NCBI RefSeq assembly: GCF_022867805.1
Contig: NZ_JALIFO010000006.1
Span: forward strand, 620,001 to 684,000
Source: Cuneatibacter sp. NSJ-177
GTDB lineage: Bacteria; Bacillota; Clostridia; Lachnospirales; Lachnospiraceae
Length of the DNA stretch: 64,000 nt
Direction of reading: 5' to 3'
Part shown: one piece after another, positions 36,601 through 45,087 of the stretch
Position numbering within the stretch: the first letter of the stretch is position 1
Layout: the number at the start of each line of letters is the position of its first letter
Made by a program: the position numbers and the translations under genes
Notes under the pieces: generated by a model
The model's database searches: none
Told to the model about the DNA's origin: nothing
The model's input: the letters and a program-made list of their open reading frames with translations, nothing else

Positions 36601-37889
36601 TTAATCTTGATACATTTCATATCCTGGCCGCCGATATCCAGAATACAGTCCACGTTCGGGTTGAAGAAGGCGGCCGCATAGTAGTGGGCCACGGTTTCTA
36701 CCTCGCCTTCGTCCAGCATCAAAGCGGACTTTAACAAGGCCTCCCCGTAACCGGTGGAGCAGGAATAGGCAATCGAGGCGTCGGAGGGCAGCAGGTTTTT
36801 GACCTCCTCCATCGCGTGGATCGTCGTGGTCAGCGGGCTGCCGTTATTGTTGCTGTAAAAGGAATAGAGCAGGGTGCCGTCCTCGCTGACCAGGGCCAGC
36901 TTTGTGGTCGTGGAGCCGGCGTCAATGCCCAGATAGCATTTTCCGTGGTACTGGCTGAGGTAGCCCCGGTTGACCTTATGGCGGTCGTGGCGGGCCCGAA
37001 AGTTTTGATATTCCTCTTCATCGGCAAACAGCGGTTCCATCCGCTTTACCTCGAAATCCATCTGGATCCCGGCGGTCAGGCGGCGGATCATCTCGTCGAT
37101 CTCCACCTCCGTGTCCTGGCTGTTCATCGCCGCGCCGATGGCGGCGAACAGGTGGGAGTGGTCCGGAGCGATCACCTGCCCGTCGGAGAGGTGAAGGGTC
37201 CGAATGAAAGCGGTCCGCAGCTCCGAGAGAAAATGAAGCGGTCCGCCGAGAAAAGCCACGTTTCCGCGGATCGGCTTGCCGCAGGCCAGGCCGCTGATGG
37301 TCTGGTTTACCACAGCCTGGAAAATCGAGGCCGACAGATCTTCGCGGGTAGCCCCTTCGTTGATCAGAGGCTGGATGTCGCTCTTTGCGAACACGCCGCA
37401 GCGGGCCGCGATCGGATAGATCGCCTTATAATTTTTTGCGTACTCGTTGAGTCCAGAGGCATCGGTCTGTAAAAGAGCCGCCATCTGGTCGATAAAAGAG
37501 CCGGTTCCCCCGGCACAGATTCCGTTCATCCGTTGGTCGACGCCGCCGGTGAAATAGATGATTTTAGCGTCTTCGCCACCGAGCTCGATGGCAACGTCGG
37601 TCTGCGGCGCAAAGTCCTGTAAAGAGGCCGCAACCGCGACCACCTCCTGGACAAAGGGAACCTGTAAATGTTTCGAGAGCGTCAGCCCGCCGCTGCCTGT
37701 GATGACCGGATGCAGGGTGACAGAACCTAAAGAGGCTTTGGCCCGCTGCAAAAGCTCTGCCAAAGTCTCCTGAATGTGGGCCAGATGCCGTTCGTAATCC
37801 GAAAATAATACTTTATATTCCTGGTCCAGAATCGCAATTTTTACGGTTGTGGAACCAATATCAATCCCTAGGGAATACTTGGGTGTCAT
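33660..37889 (-). CDS. Giant 2-hydroxyacyl-CoA dehydratase-activator-type protein (BcrA/BadF/HgdC ATPase domains plus DUF2229)
   Basis: 1409 residues. Two ASKHA-type ATPase domains lie in tandem: YSLGIDIGSTTVKIA with NGICAGGTGSF (about 1-260), then YLGIDAGSTTTKLA with NEACSSGCGSF (about 320-580). The Cys of each motif would ligate a shared [4Fe-4S] cluster. A DUF2229-type region follows with RCKGCTNHCLLTINRF (about 640), then a long region related to dehydratase subunits with LAGRPYHIDPEINHG and NSFGCGLDAV. ATG 37889 has GAGGAGG upstream. Such fused activases are widespread in Clostridia, but their target is unknown. No dehydratase subunits are nearby. Confidence 0.88.
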   Translation of the reverse strand: MTPKYSLGIDIGSTTVKIAILDQEYKVLFSDYERHLAHIQETLAELLQRAKASLGSVTLHPVITGSGGLTLSKHLQVPFVQEVVAVAASLQDFAPQTDVAIELGGEDAKIIYFTGGVDQRMNGICAGGTGSFIDQMAALLQTDASGLNEYAKNYKAIYPIAARCGVFAKSDIQPLINEGATREDLSASIFQAVVNQTISGLACGKPIRGNVAFLGGPLHFLSELRTAFIRTLHLSDGQVIAPDHSHLFAAIGAAMNSQDTEVEIDEMIRRLTAGIQMDFEVKRMEPLFADEEEYQNFRARHDRHKVNRGYLSQYHGKCYLGIDAGSTTTKLALVSEDGTLLYSFYSNNNGSPLTTTIHAMEEVKNLLPSDASIAYSCSTGYGEALLKSALMLDEGEVETVAHYYAAAFFNPNVDCILDIGGQDMKCIKIKNQTIDTILLNEACSSGCGSFIENFANSLDYTVEDFAKEALFAQNPIDLGTRCTVFMNSNVKQAQKEGAPVSDISAGLAYSVIKNALFKVIKITDPKDLGKNVVVQGGTFYNDAVLRSFEKISGCNAVRPDIAGIMGAFGAALIARERGQGKETHMLPLNEILKLSFTTSLTRCKGCTNHCLLTINRFPGGRSYVTGNRCEKGLGKERASEKVPNLFEYKFNRIFGYEPLSKEDAPRGVIGIPRVLNMYENFPFWATFFKKLGFSVVVSPKSTRKIYELGMESIPSESECYPAKISHGHIQWLLDQGISTIFYPSVFYERTEAKGAQNHYNCPIVISYPENIKNNVEGIKADGIRFIHPFMAFTDEKTAIKRLEEVCKEEFAIPASEVRKAGHAAWAELIQAKTDLQKEGERVLAWIKENKKHGIVLAGRPYHIDPEINHGIPEMIASYGIAVLTEDSISHLADPERPLIVNDQWMYHSRLYKAAQYVKGCDDLDLIQLNSFGCGLDAVTTDQVSDILTHSGKIYTVLKIDEVNNLGAARIRIRSLLSALRIRTERPTERKIITSAYHRAEFTDQMQKDGYTILCPQMSPIHFDLLQPALNQYGYHVVIPDNGDRAAIDTGLKYVNNDACFPSLIVVGQLMNAILSGEYDTDRLAIIMTQTGGGCRASNYLAFIRRALEKAGLAHIPVISLNVNGMETNSGFHYSAAMVVRAMQAIIYGDVFMRVLYRVRPYEKEPGSANALHEKWKQNCVRSLTSGGWGMKEFKRNIQNIVKEFDELPIDENLKKPRVGIVGEILVKFLPLANNHLVELLEREGAEAVMPDLMDFLSYCFYDGDFKAKYLGGKKSSAYTGLLGIRFLEYLRKPAADALKASKRFTPPAKIRQLADYAEPFVSIGNQSGEGWFLTGEMIELIHSGAKNIVCTQPFACLPNHVVGKGVIKELRRSFPDSNIIAVDYDPGASEVNQLNRIKLMLATAVKNMA

Positions 37890-38050
37890 GATAATCCTCC
37901 TCACTTTTCACCATAATACGTTATATCCTTTTTCCCCCGGAAATACAAGTTAAAATTCATAAACAAACCCTGAAAATCTACAAAACGCGACAGGGGCGTA
38001 GGAGACAGCTGGAAAAAGGGTTAAATTTTAGTAAAATGGCTGGGAATGAT

Positions 38051-38079
38051 TTGACAAAATTGAAAAATCCCCCTATAAT
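38051..38079 (+). promoter_or_regulatory. Strong sigma-A promoter of the rhomboid-like/pyk/lysA unit
   Basis: TTGACA (38051-38056), 17-bp spacer, TATAAT (38074-38079); both hexamers match consensus exactly. About 95 bp of leader follow before the first start codon, including a CCGG...CCGG hairpin near 38133-38152. Confidence 0.85.
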
Positions 38080-38174
38080 ATAGTTTAATTTTCTAGCCTG
38101 AGATGGCTAAAAACAATGAAAAATATGGAAAAACCGGGGTGTTCACCGGATCCGTGTTAAGAAATGAGGGCAAC

Positions 38175-39014
38175 ATGAATTTTATCAACAAGCTGGAACG
38201 GAAGTTTGGGCGTTTCGCAGTGCACAATCTGATGATTTATCTGATTGCGATGCAGGCGCTCGGGTTCTTTTTGCTTAACAGTAATCCCGCTTTTTATGTA
38301 AATTGGCTGAGCTTGGATATTTCAGCCATTCTGCATGGCCAAATATGGCGGCTTGTGACCTTTTTGATTTTTCCTTCGAATACAAGTATCGTATGGTTTC
38401 TTATCAGTTCCTTCTGCTTTTTCTCGATTGGAAGACTGCTGGAGCAGATGTGGGGGACATTCCGTTTGAATCTGTATCTGATTGTTGGTATCATCGGAAT
38501 CATCATCGGGACTTGCCTGATCATTCCTTTTTATGGATCTTATCTTGCCTCTATCGCAGCTGCCGGCTCTTCCACGCAGCTATATTTGTCCATGCTGCTT
38601 GCCATCGCTGCGACGATTCCGGACGCACAGTTTTTCCTGAATTTTATTATTCCGGTGAAAGCAAAATGGCTGGGAATCTTTTATGGTGTGCTGTTGGTCT
38701 ATGACTGCATCAAGGGCACCTGGCCCTCCCGTATCATGCTTGTTATGACCCTGCTCAACTTCATCCTGTTTTTCTTCCTGTACCGCAAGCCGGTGCAGCA
38801 GGCGAAGCAAGTCAAGCGCAAAGTCGTCTATCAGCACGAGGTGAAACACTCTGCGTCTGGCCCCCGTCACCGCTGCGCGGTCTGCGGCCGGACGGAACTG
38901 GATGATCCGACACTGGAATTTCGTTATTGTTCCAAATGCGAGGGGAATTACGAATATTGCCAGGAACATCTCTATACCCATAAACATGTGACGAAAGGAG
39001 ACGGCCAGGCATGA
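38175..39014 (+). CDS. Rhomboid-like membrane protein with C-terminal zinc ribbon
   Basis: 279 residues. Six hydrophobic segments (about 20-215) with rhomboid-like phrases such as GQIWRLVTFLIFPS and FSIGRLLEQMWGTFRLNLYLIVG. The C-terminal tail carries CAVCGR and CSKCEG, a four-Cys zinc ribbon. The usual GxSG rhomboid catalytic motif is not seen at the expected place, so it may be an inactive rhomboid relative. Start 38175 is preceded by GAGGG. Its stop overlaps the pyk start. Confidence 0.7.
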   Translation: MNFINKLERKFGRFAVHNLMIYLIAMQALGFFLLNSNPAFYVNWLSLDISAILHGQIWRLVTFLIFPSNTSIVWFLISSFCFFSIGRLLEQMWGTFRLNLYLIVGIIGIIIGTCLIIPFYGSYLASIAAAGSSTQLYLSMLLAIAATIPDAQFFLNFIIPVKAKWLGIFYGVLLVYDCIKGTWPSRIMLVMTLLNFILFFFLYRKPVQQAKQVKRKVVYQHEVKHSASGPRHRCAVCGRTELDDPTLEFRYCSKCEGNYEYCQEHLYTHKHVTKGDGQA

Positions 39015-40450
39015 AGAAGAAAACAAAGATTATTTGTACGATGGGACCGAATACCGAAGATCCGGCGGTGATGCGCCGCTTGATGGAGGAGGGGATGGAT
39101 GTCGCCCGCTTTAATTTTTCCCACGGCACCCACGAGGAGCATAAGGCGAAGCTGGACCAATTAAAAAAGCTTCGGGAGGAGATGGATCTCCCGGTGGCGG
39201 CGCTGCTCGACACCAAGGGGCCGGAGATCCGCACCGGGCTTTTGGAGGACGGCGCGCCGGTGACGCTTTTGGCCGGAGAGGAATATACGCTGACGACGAA
39301 GCCGGTAATAGGAAATGGAAAAATCGGCCATATTACTTATGAAGGCCTCCCGGAAGATGTGGGGCCGGGGAACTTTATCCTGATCGACGATGGCCTGATC
39401 CAGCTTGTGGTCAAGGAGGTCACGGACACGGACATCATATGTACGGTGAAAAACGGCGGACAATTAGGCCAGCAAAAAGGCGTCAACGTGCCCGGCGTTA
39501 AGGTTCGCCTGCCTGATATCACGGAACAAGACCAGGATGACATTGCTTTTGGAATCGAACAGGGCTTTGATTTCATTGCTGCGTCCTTTGTCCGAAATGC
39601 CAACTGTATCCGCTCGATCCGGCGGATTTTAAACGCCTTTGATTCCAAGATTCAGATCATTGCGAAGATTGAGAACCGGGAAGGCGTGGATAATATCGAT
39701 GAAATTCTGGATGTCTGCGACGGCGTCATGGTAGCCAGAGGGGATATGGGCGTGGAGATCCCGCCGGAAGAGGTTCCTTACATACAAAAGGAAATCATCC
39801 GCAAATGCAATGAGGCATCAAAGCCGGTGATCACCGCCACCCAAATGCTGGATTCCATGATGCGAAATCCCCGGCCGACCCGTGCCGAGGTGGCGGACGT
39901 CGCCAATGCGATCTATGACGGGACGGATGTGATCATGCTGTCCGGAGAGACGGCCGTGGGGAAATACCCGGTTGAGGCCGTGCAGATGATGGCCCAGATC
40001 GCCCGGACCACCGAGGCGCATCTGGATCATGAGGCCTACCGCCAGCGCAAGCTGAGCCGGCACAAGGCCAGCGTGACCAATGTGGTTTGTTACTCGTCTG
40101 TATCAGCGGCGACCCAGCTGGAAACAAAGGTGATTCTAGCGCCGACCATGTCCGGTTATACGGCAAGGATGCTGTCTAAATGGCGTCCGGCCGTGACCAT
40201 TCTGGGGATGACGCCCAACGACCGGGTGCTTCGCCAGCTGCAGCTCCTCTGGGGCGTGAAACCGGTCAGGATTCAGTGGGAAAGCTCGACGGAGGACCTG
40301 ATTCCCGCCTGTCTGCGGGAAGCGCGGGAGCACGGATATGTGACGTCCGGTGAACGCGTGGTGGTTACCGCGGGCGTTGTCAACGAGCCGAAGGAACAAA
40401 TTCGCGGTGTCGGCTCCACCAACATGATGCGGATTTTGGAAGTAGACTGA
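39011..40450 (+). CDS. pyk: Pyruvate kinase
   Basis: 479 residues. ICTMGPNTEDPAVMRRLMEEGMDVARFNFSHG at the N-terminus, IAKIENREG, the active-site VARGDMGVEIP and ITATQMLDSM are all present. It makes ATP and pyruvate from phosphoenolpyruvate. The length shows the standard three-domain enzyme without the extra PEP-utiliser C-terminal domain found in Bacillus. It overlaps the previous gene by 4 bp. Confidence 0.96.
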   Translation: MKKKTKIICTMGPNTEDPAVMRRLMEEGMDVARFNFSHGTHEEHKAKLDQLKKLREEMDLPVAALLDTKGPEIRTGLLEDGAPVTLLAGEEYTLTTKPVIGNGKIGHITYEGLPEDVGPGNFILIDDGLIQLVVKEVTDTDIICTVKNGGQLGQQKGVNVPGVKVRLPDITEQDQDDIAFGIEQGFDFIAASFVRNANCIRSIRRILNAFDSKIQIIAKIENREGVDNIDEILDVCDGVMVARGDMGVEIPPEEVPYIQKEIIRKCNEASKPVITATQMLDSMMRNPRPTRAEVADVANAIYDGTDVIMLSGETAVGKYPVEAVQMMAQIARTTEAHLDHEAYRQRKLSRHKASVTNVVCYSSVSAATQLETKVILAPTMSGYTARMLSKWRPAVTILGMTPNDRVLRQLQLLWGVKPVRIQWESSTEDLIPACLREAREHGYVTSGERVVVTAGVVNEPKEQIRGVGSTNMMRILEVD

Positions 40451-40472
40451 GGAGTTAAGAGGCAAAAGAATC

Positions 40473-41762
40473 ATGAGAAAATCAACATTTGTGACAAAGG
40501 AGCAGCTGGAGCAGATTGTTTCCAAGTATCCGACCCCGTTCCATCTTTACGATGAAAAGGGGATCCGGGAAAACGCCAGACGGGTCAAAGAGGCATTTTC
40601 CTGGAATCCGGGCTACAAAGAGTTTTTTGCGGTCAAGGCCAATGCCAATCCGGTGATCCTTCAGATTTTAAAAGAGGAGGGCTGCGGCTGTGACTGCTCC
40701 TCCTTTACGGAACTGATGCTCTCGAAGGCCTGCGGCATCACGGGAGAAGACATCATGTTTTCTTCCAACGATACACCGGCGGAAGATTTCGAGTATGCAA
40801 GAGCGCTGGGGGCGATCGTCAATCTGGATGATATCACCCATATCGAATTTCTGGAGCAGCACGGCGGCATCCCGGAGACTGTCTGCTGCCGTTATAACCC
40901 CGGCGGGGTTTTTGAGTTCGGCAACGGAATCATGGACAATCCGGGCGACGCCAAGTATGGTATGACCACGGAGCAGATGTTCGAGGCCTACCGGATTCTG
41001 AAAGCAAAGGGCGTAAAACGGTTCGGCATTCACGCATTTTTGGCCAGCAATACGGTGTCCAACGATTATTATCCGGCGCTGGCGAAGCAGCTTTTTGAGC
41101 TGGCGGTCCGCCTGGAGAAGGAGACCGGGGCCGATATTGCCTTTATCAATCTGTCCGGCGGCGTAGGGATTCCTTACCGGCCCGACCAGGAAGCGACGGA
41201 TATTATGGCGGTCGGTGAGGATGTGAGGAAAGTCTACGAGGAAGTGTTGGTGCCGGCCGGCATGGGCGATGTGGCGATTTACACGGAGATGGGGCGTTTT
41301 ATGATGGGGCCCTACGGCTGCCTGGTGACCCGTGCGATCCATGAAAAGCACACCTACAAAGAATATATCGGCTGCGACGCCTGCGCCGCCCATCTGATGC
41401 GGCCTGCGATGTACGGCTCCTACCATCACATTACGGTGATGGGAAAGGAGGACGAGCCCTGCGATCACAAGTACGACGTGACCGGCTCTCTCTGCGAGAA
41501 TAACGACAAATTTGCCGTGGACCGGATGCTGCCGGAGATTGAGAAGGGCGATCTGCTGGTGATTCACGACACCGGGGCCCATGGATTTTCCATGGGGTAC
41601 AATTATAATGGAAAGCTGCGGTCCGCTGAGATCTTGCTGAAAGAGGACGGTGGGACCAGTCTGATCCGCCGGGCGGAAACGCCGCAGGATTTGTTTGCGA
41701 CTTTGGACGTGACGGGCGTAACGATCCCTTATGAGGATGAGAAATCTTTTCCGAAGGGTTGA
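40473..41762 (+). CDS. lysA: Diaminopimelate decarboxylase-like enzyme
   Basis: 429 residues of fold-type III PLP decarboxylases. The cofactor Lys is in FFAVKANANP. The glycine loop NLSGGVGIPYRPD and the C-terminal YNYNGKLRSAEILL are family features, and CDACAAHLMRPAMYG contains the catalytic Cys region. It should convert meso-diaminopimelate to lysine. The sequence is somewhat divergent from classical LysA, so an ornithine- or carboxynorspermidine-type activity is a minor alternative. GAGGAG lies upstream; it follows pyk by 22 bp. Confidence 0.85.
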   Translation: MRKSTFVTKEQLEQIVSKYPTPFHLYDEKGIRENARRVKEAFSWNPGYKEFFAVKANANPVILQILKEEGCGCDCSSFTELMLSKACGITGEDIMFSSNDTPAEDFEYARALGAIVNLDDITHIEFLEQHGGIPETVCCRYNPGGVFEFGNGIMDNPGDAKYGMTTEQMFEAYRILKAKGVKRFGIHAFLASNTVSNDYYPALAKQLFELAVRLEKETGADIAFINLSGGVGIPYRPDQEATDIMAVGEDVRKVYEEVLVPAGMGDVAIYTEMGRFMMGPYGCLVTRAIHEKHTYKEYIGCDACAAHLMRPAMYGSYHHITVMGKEDEPCDHKYDVTGSLCENNDKFAVDRMLPEIEKGDLLVIHDTGAHGFSMGYNYNGKLRSAEILLKEDGGTSLIRRAETPQDLFATLDVTGVTIPYEDEKSFPKG

Positions 41763-41811
41763 CAGAAACTACAGTTTCCAGTATGATAAAAGATAGAAAA
41801 ATTGATCAGGC

Positions 41812-41847
41812 AAAAGCTCGAAGGTGGATTTCCGTCTTCGGGCTTTC
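41812..41847 (+). terminator. Probable weak terminator after lysA
   Basis: AAAGCTCGAAG and CTTCGGGCTTT pair with one G-T wobble across a 12-nt loop. Only three T follow. Confidence 0.5.
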
Positions 41848-42073
41848 CGGTTATCTTTTGGATGCAGCCGTGTGTATTTCAAACGGAATGCGCGGTGAAA
41901 TATCCTTCTCTTGATCCAATTTCCGATTCGAGAATCACCTTCTTTATCCGGCTGGGGCCGGTCTGGATTTCTTCCTAAATTGGTTTACAGGCTCTTTTTT
42001 GCAGGACGTTTTCGCATGTTTTTCAGGAGCTGTGAATCACAATATTTCCTTTTTCTTTTCCCCTGTTTTCAGT
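41848..42073. other. Intergenic stretch upstream of recA, no feature seen
   Basis: About 225 bp with no credible ORF, strong hairpin or repeat that I can identify. It is T-rich near 42025-42070. Confidence 0.5.
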
Positions 42074-42127
42074 TGACAAGTTCATGAAATTATATTACTA
42101 TAGATGAGGAGACGAACATTAGTTCGT
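42074..42127 (+). promoter_or_regulatory. recA promoter with LexA (SOS) box
   Basis: TTGACA (42074-42079), 17-bp spacer, TACTAT (42097-42102). CGAACATTAGTTCG (42114-42127) matches the Firmicutes LexA box CGAAC-N4-GTTCG exactly and lies just after the transcription start, where LexA would block RNA polymerase. The recA ribosome site GGAGGATGAG follows. Confidence 0.92.
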
Positions 42128-42142
42128 GATGGAGGATGAGAT

Positions 42143-43189
42143 ATGATCAGCGAAGAAAAATTAAAAGCTTTAAATGATGCGATGGCGCAGATTGAAAAAA
42201 CATACGGCAAAGGTTCCGTTATGAAACTGGGCGATGAGAATGCCCATATGAATGTGGAGGCGATTCCGACTGGTTCTTTGAGCCTGGATTTGGCTCTGGG
42301 TGTCGGCGGGCTTCCGAGAGGACGTGTGATCGAGATTTACGGCCCGGAGTCCAGCGGTAAGACCACCGTGGCGCTGCGAATGATCGCCGAAGCACAAAAG
42401 CGGGACGGAATCGCCGGCTTTATTGATGCGGAGCACGCCCTGGATCCGAGGTATGCGAAGAATATCGGTGTCGACATCGATAACTTATATATTTCCCAGC
42501 CGGATAACGGGGAACAGGCTTTGGAGATCGCTGAGGCCATGGTTCGTTCCGGCGCTCTCGACATTATTGTCATCGACTCGGTGGCCGCGCTTGTACCGAA
42601 GGCGGAGATCGACGGGGAGATGGGGGACATGCAGGTAGGCCTTCAGGCCAGACTGATGTCCAAGGCTCTCCGGAAGCTGACTGCCGTGATCTCCAAGTTT
42701 AACTGTACCGTGATTTTTATCAATCAGCTCCGGGAAAAAGTGGGTATTTCTTACGGGAACCCGGAAGTCACCACCGGCGGCCGCGCGCTGAAGTTCTATT
42801 CCTCGGTCCGTCTGGAAGTACGCCGCGGCGAGGCATTGAAACAGGGCGGCGAAGTGGTCGGGAACCGTGCCAGGATCAAGGTTGTAAAGAACAAGGTGGC
42901 GCCGCCGTTTCGGGAGACCGAGGTGGATATCATCTTCGGACAGGGGCTGTCCAGCGAAGGCGATATTCTGGATTTGGCGGCAAAGGTCAACATTGTGGAG
43001 AAGAGCGGATCCTGGTATGCTTACAGCGGAGAGAAGATGGGTCAGGGCCGGGAAGCGGCGAAGAAATTCCTGAAGGAGAACCCCGCGATCATGGAGGAAA
43101 TCGAGACAAAAGTACGGGCCTATTATGCCCAGAAGGACGAGCCGAAAAAGGAAAAAGCACCGGCGCCCGAAATGCCGGCGGAAGAGTAA
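42143..43189 (+). CDS. recA: Recombinase A
   Basis: 348 residues. Walker [10 protein letters not shown], the [22 protein letters not shown] segment with loop L1, [10 protein letters not shown] and the ATP cap are canonical. It catalyses strand exchange and triggers LexA cleavage. SOS control is shown by the box upstream. recX, its common downstream partner, is absent; rny follows. The acidic, Lys/Pro-rich C-terminus is typical. Confidence 0.98.
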   Translation: MISEEKLKALNDAMAQIEKTYGKGSVMKLGDENAHMNVEAIPTGSLSLDLALGVGGLPRGRVIEIYGPESSGKTTVALRMIAEAQKRDGIAGFIDAEHALDPRYAKNIGVDIDNLYISQPDNGEQALEIAEAMVRSGALDIIVIDSVAALVPKAEIDGEMGDMQVGLQARLMSKALRKLTAVISKFNCTVIFINQLREKVGISYGNPEVTTGGRALKFYSSVRLEVRRGEALKQGGEVVGNRARIKVVKNKVAPPFRETEVDIIFGQGLSSEGDILDLAAKVNIVEKSGSWYAYSGEKMGQGREAAKKFLKENPAIMEEIETKVRAYYAQKDEPKKEKAPAPEMPAEE

Positions 43190-43198
43190 GATTGTACT

Positions 43199-43300
43199 TG
43201 ACAGGCACCGAAAAAAAGATTAAACTTTATATGTTGTATTAATATTTCGTGCAGAAATTTCTGCCGGCCGAATAGATATTTCGGTAACATGTACAATGAA
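43199..43300 (+). promoter_or_regulatory. rny promoter and leader palindromes
   Basis: TTGACA (43199-43204), 17-bp spacer and TAAACT (43222-43227) give a plausible promoter. The leader holds a perfect palindrome, GCAGAAATTTCTGC (43251-43264), and a CCGAA...TTCGG stem just after it. Confidence 0.55.
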
Positions 43301-43322
43301 AATCAAATAAGGAGGTGCTCCT

Positions 43323-44870
43323 GTGACAGAAATCATCATTTCTGTGCTGATTACTCTGGTCATTGCGGCTCCTGTTTCCTGGTTCCTGGCGATTTCGTAC
43401 CGGAAGGGCGTCTATGAGAAGAAGATCGGCGCTGCGGAAGAAAAGTCAAGAGAGATCATTGATGAAGCACTGAAAGTTGCTGAGACAAAGAAACGGGAAG
43501 CTCTTCTCGAGGCGAAAGAGGAATCTCTAAAGACCAAGAACGACCTGGAAAAGGAATGCCGGGAACGTCGGGCCGAGCTGCAGAGAATGGAGCGTCGTCT
43601 TCAAAACAAGGAAGAAAATCTGGATAAGAAGACGGAAGCTTTAGAACGGCGGGAGAGCAGTTACACAGCAAAGGAAGAAAACCTGAACAAGAAGAACGCG
43701 GAAGTGGACGCGCTGCTTGAGAAGGAAAAGCTGGAATTGGAGCGAATTTCTGGACTTACCTCCGAACAAGCAAAGACCTACCTGTTGCAAACTGTTGAAG
43801 AAGATGTAAAACATGACACCGCAAAAATGATTAAGGAGATGGAAGCGAGAGCCAAGGAAGAGGCGAACAAGAAGGCGCGGGAATACGTAGTGACCGCGAT
43901 TCAGAAATGTTCCGCCGATCATGTGGCTGAGACAACCATTTCCGTCGTGCAACTCCCCAGCGATGAGATGAAGGGAAGGATCATCGGTCGGGAAGGACGA
44001 AACATCCGCACGTTGGAAACCCTGACAGGCGTTGATTTGATTATCGATGATACGCCGGAAGCTGTCATTCTTTCCGGTTTCGATCCGATGAGGAGAGAGA
44101 TTGCGAAGATTGCTCTGGAGAAACTGATTCTGGACGGCCGGATTCATCCGGCTAGGATCGAGGAGATGGTGGAGAAGGCGCAGAAGGAAGTGGAGACGAT
44201 GATCCGCGAGGAAGGCGAAGCCGCTACGCTGGAAGTCGGAATCCATGGGATTCATCCTGAGCTGGTCCGCCTGCTCGGCAAGATGCGTTTCCGTACCAGT
44301 TATGGGCAGAACGCGTTGAAGCATTCCATAGAGGTTGCACACCTCTCCGGACTTTTGGCCGGAGAGATGGGATTGGATATTCGACTGGCAAAACGTGCCG
44401 GTTTACTTCATGATATTGGAAAAAGCCTCGACCACGAGATGGAGGGATCCCATATTCAGATCGGCGCAGACCTGTGTAAGAAATACAAGGAGTCCGCTGT
44501 TGTGATCAACGCAGTGGAATCCCATCACGGGGATGTGGAACCGACAAGTTTGATCGCGTGCATCGTGCAGGCGGCGGATACGATTTCCGCGGCCAGACCG
44601 GGTGCCAGACGCGAGACCTTAGAAACATACACCAACAGATTGAAACAGTTAGAAGATATCACCAACTCCTTCAAGGGAGTTGAGAAATCCTTTGCGATTC
44701 AGGCAGGTAGAGAAGTTCGTATCATGGTTATCCCGGATCAGGTCAGCGACGACGACATGGTGCTGCTTGCGAGAAATATCTCCAAGCAGATCGAATCCGA
44801 ACTGGAATATCCGGGCCAGATCAAGGTCAATGTCATCCGCGAATCCCGTGTGACGGATTACGCAAAATAG
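43323..44870 (+). CDS. rny: Ribonuclease Y
   Basis: 515 residues. One N-terminal membrane helix (about 4-24), a long coiled coil (about 30-200), a KH domain with [15 protein letters not shown] (about 220) and an HD domain with [10 protein letters not shown] and [12 protein letters not shown] (about 340-370). It is the membrane-bound endoribonuclease that starts mRNA decay in Firmicutes. GTG start at 43323 behind AAGGAGGTGCTCCT. Placement after recA is conserved in many Firmicutes. Confidence 0.97.
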   Translation: MTEIIISVLITLVIAAPVSWFLAISYRKGVYEKKIGAAEEKSREIIDEALKVAETKKREALLEAKEESLKTKNDLEKECRERRAELQRMERRLQNKEENLDKKTEALERRESSYTAKEENLNKKNAEVDALLEKEKLELERISGLTSEQAKTYLLQTVEEDVKHDTAKMIKEMEARAKEEANKKAREYVVTAIQKCSADHVAETTISVVQLPSDEMKGRIIGREGRNIRTLETLTGVDLIIDDTPEAVILSGFDPMRREIAKIALEKLILDGRIHPARIEEMVEKAQKEVETMIREEGEAATLEVGIHGIHPELVRLLGKMRFRTSYGQNALKHSIEVAHLSGLLAGEMGLDIRLAKRAGLLHDIGKSLDHEMEGSHIQIGADLCKKYKESAVVINAVESHHGDVEPTSLIACIVQAADTISAARPGARRETLETYTNRLKQLEDITNSFKGVEKSFAIQAGREVRIMVIPDQVSDDDMVLLARNISKQIESELEYPGQIKVNVIRESRVTDYAK

Positions 44871-45087
44871 GAACAAAATGAAAGAATGGCTGAGTTCTCA
44901 GCAAGCTTACGGCTTGCAGGGAACACAGTCATTTTTTATTTTCAGAACACGCTGGGCCTGTATTTCACACTTCCTCACCATTTCATTCTTTAGAAGTTCT
45001 TTCGATTTTTTTTCCGAATTTTTGTCCTCTTTCCGCCGAGGATTTTTCCCTTTATTTGATACCCTAATGGACAGAAAGGAAGTTCTT

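Noticed and set aside
34185-37472. Several plus-strand ORFs of 100-300 residues opposite the activase gene
   Set aside because: Shadows produced by GC-rich codons of the minus-strand gene; no ribosome sites and no recognisable domains.
44878-45087. 70-residue N-terminal extension of the P-type ATPase
   Set aside because: The frame is open by chance. The sequence is Phe/Ser-rich with no homology pattern, and a ribosome site is found only before ATG 45088.
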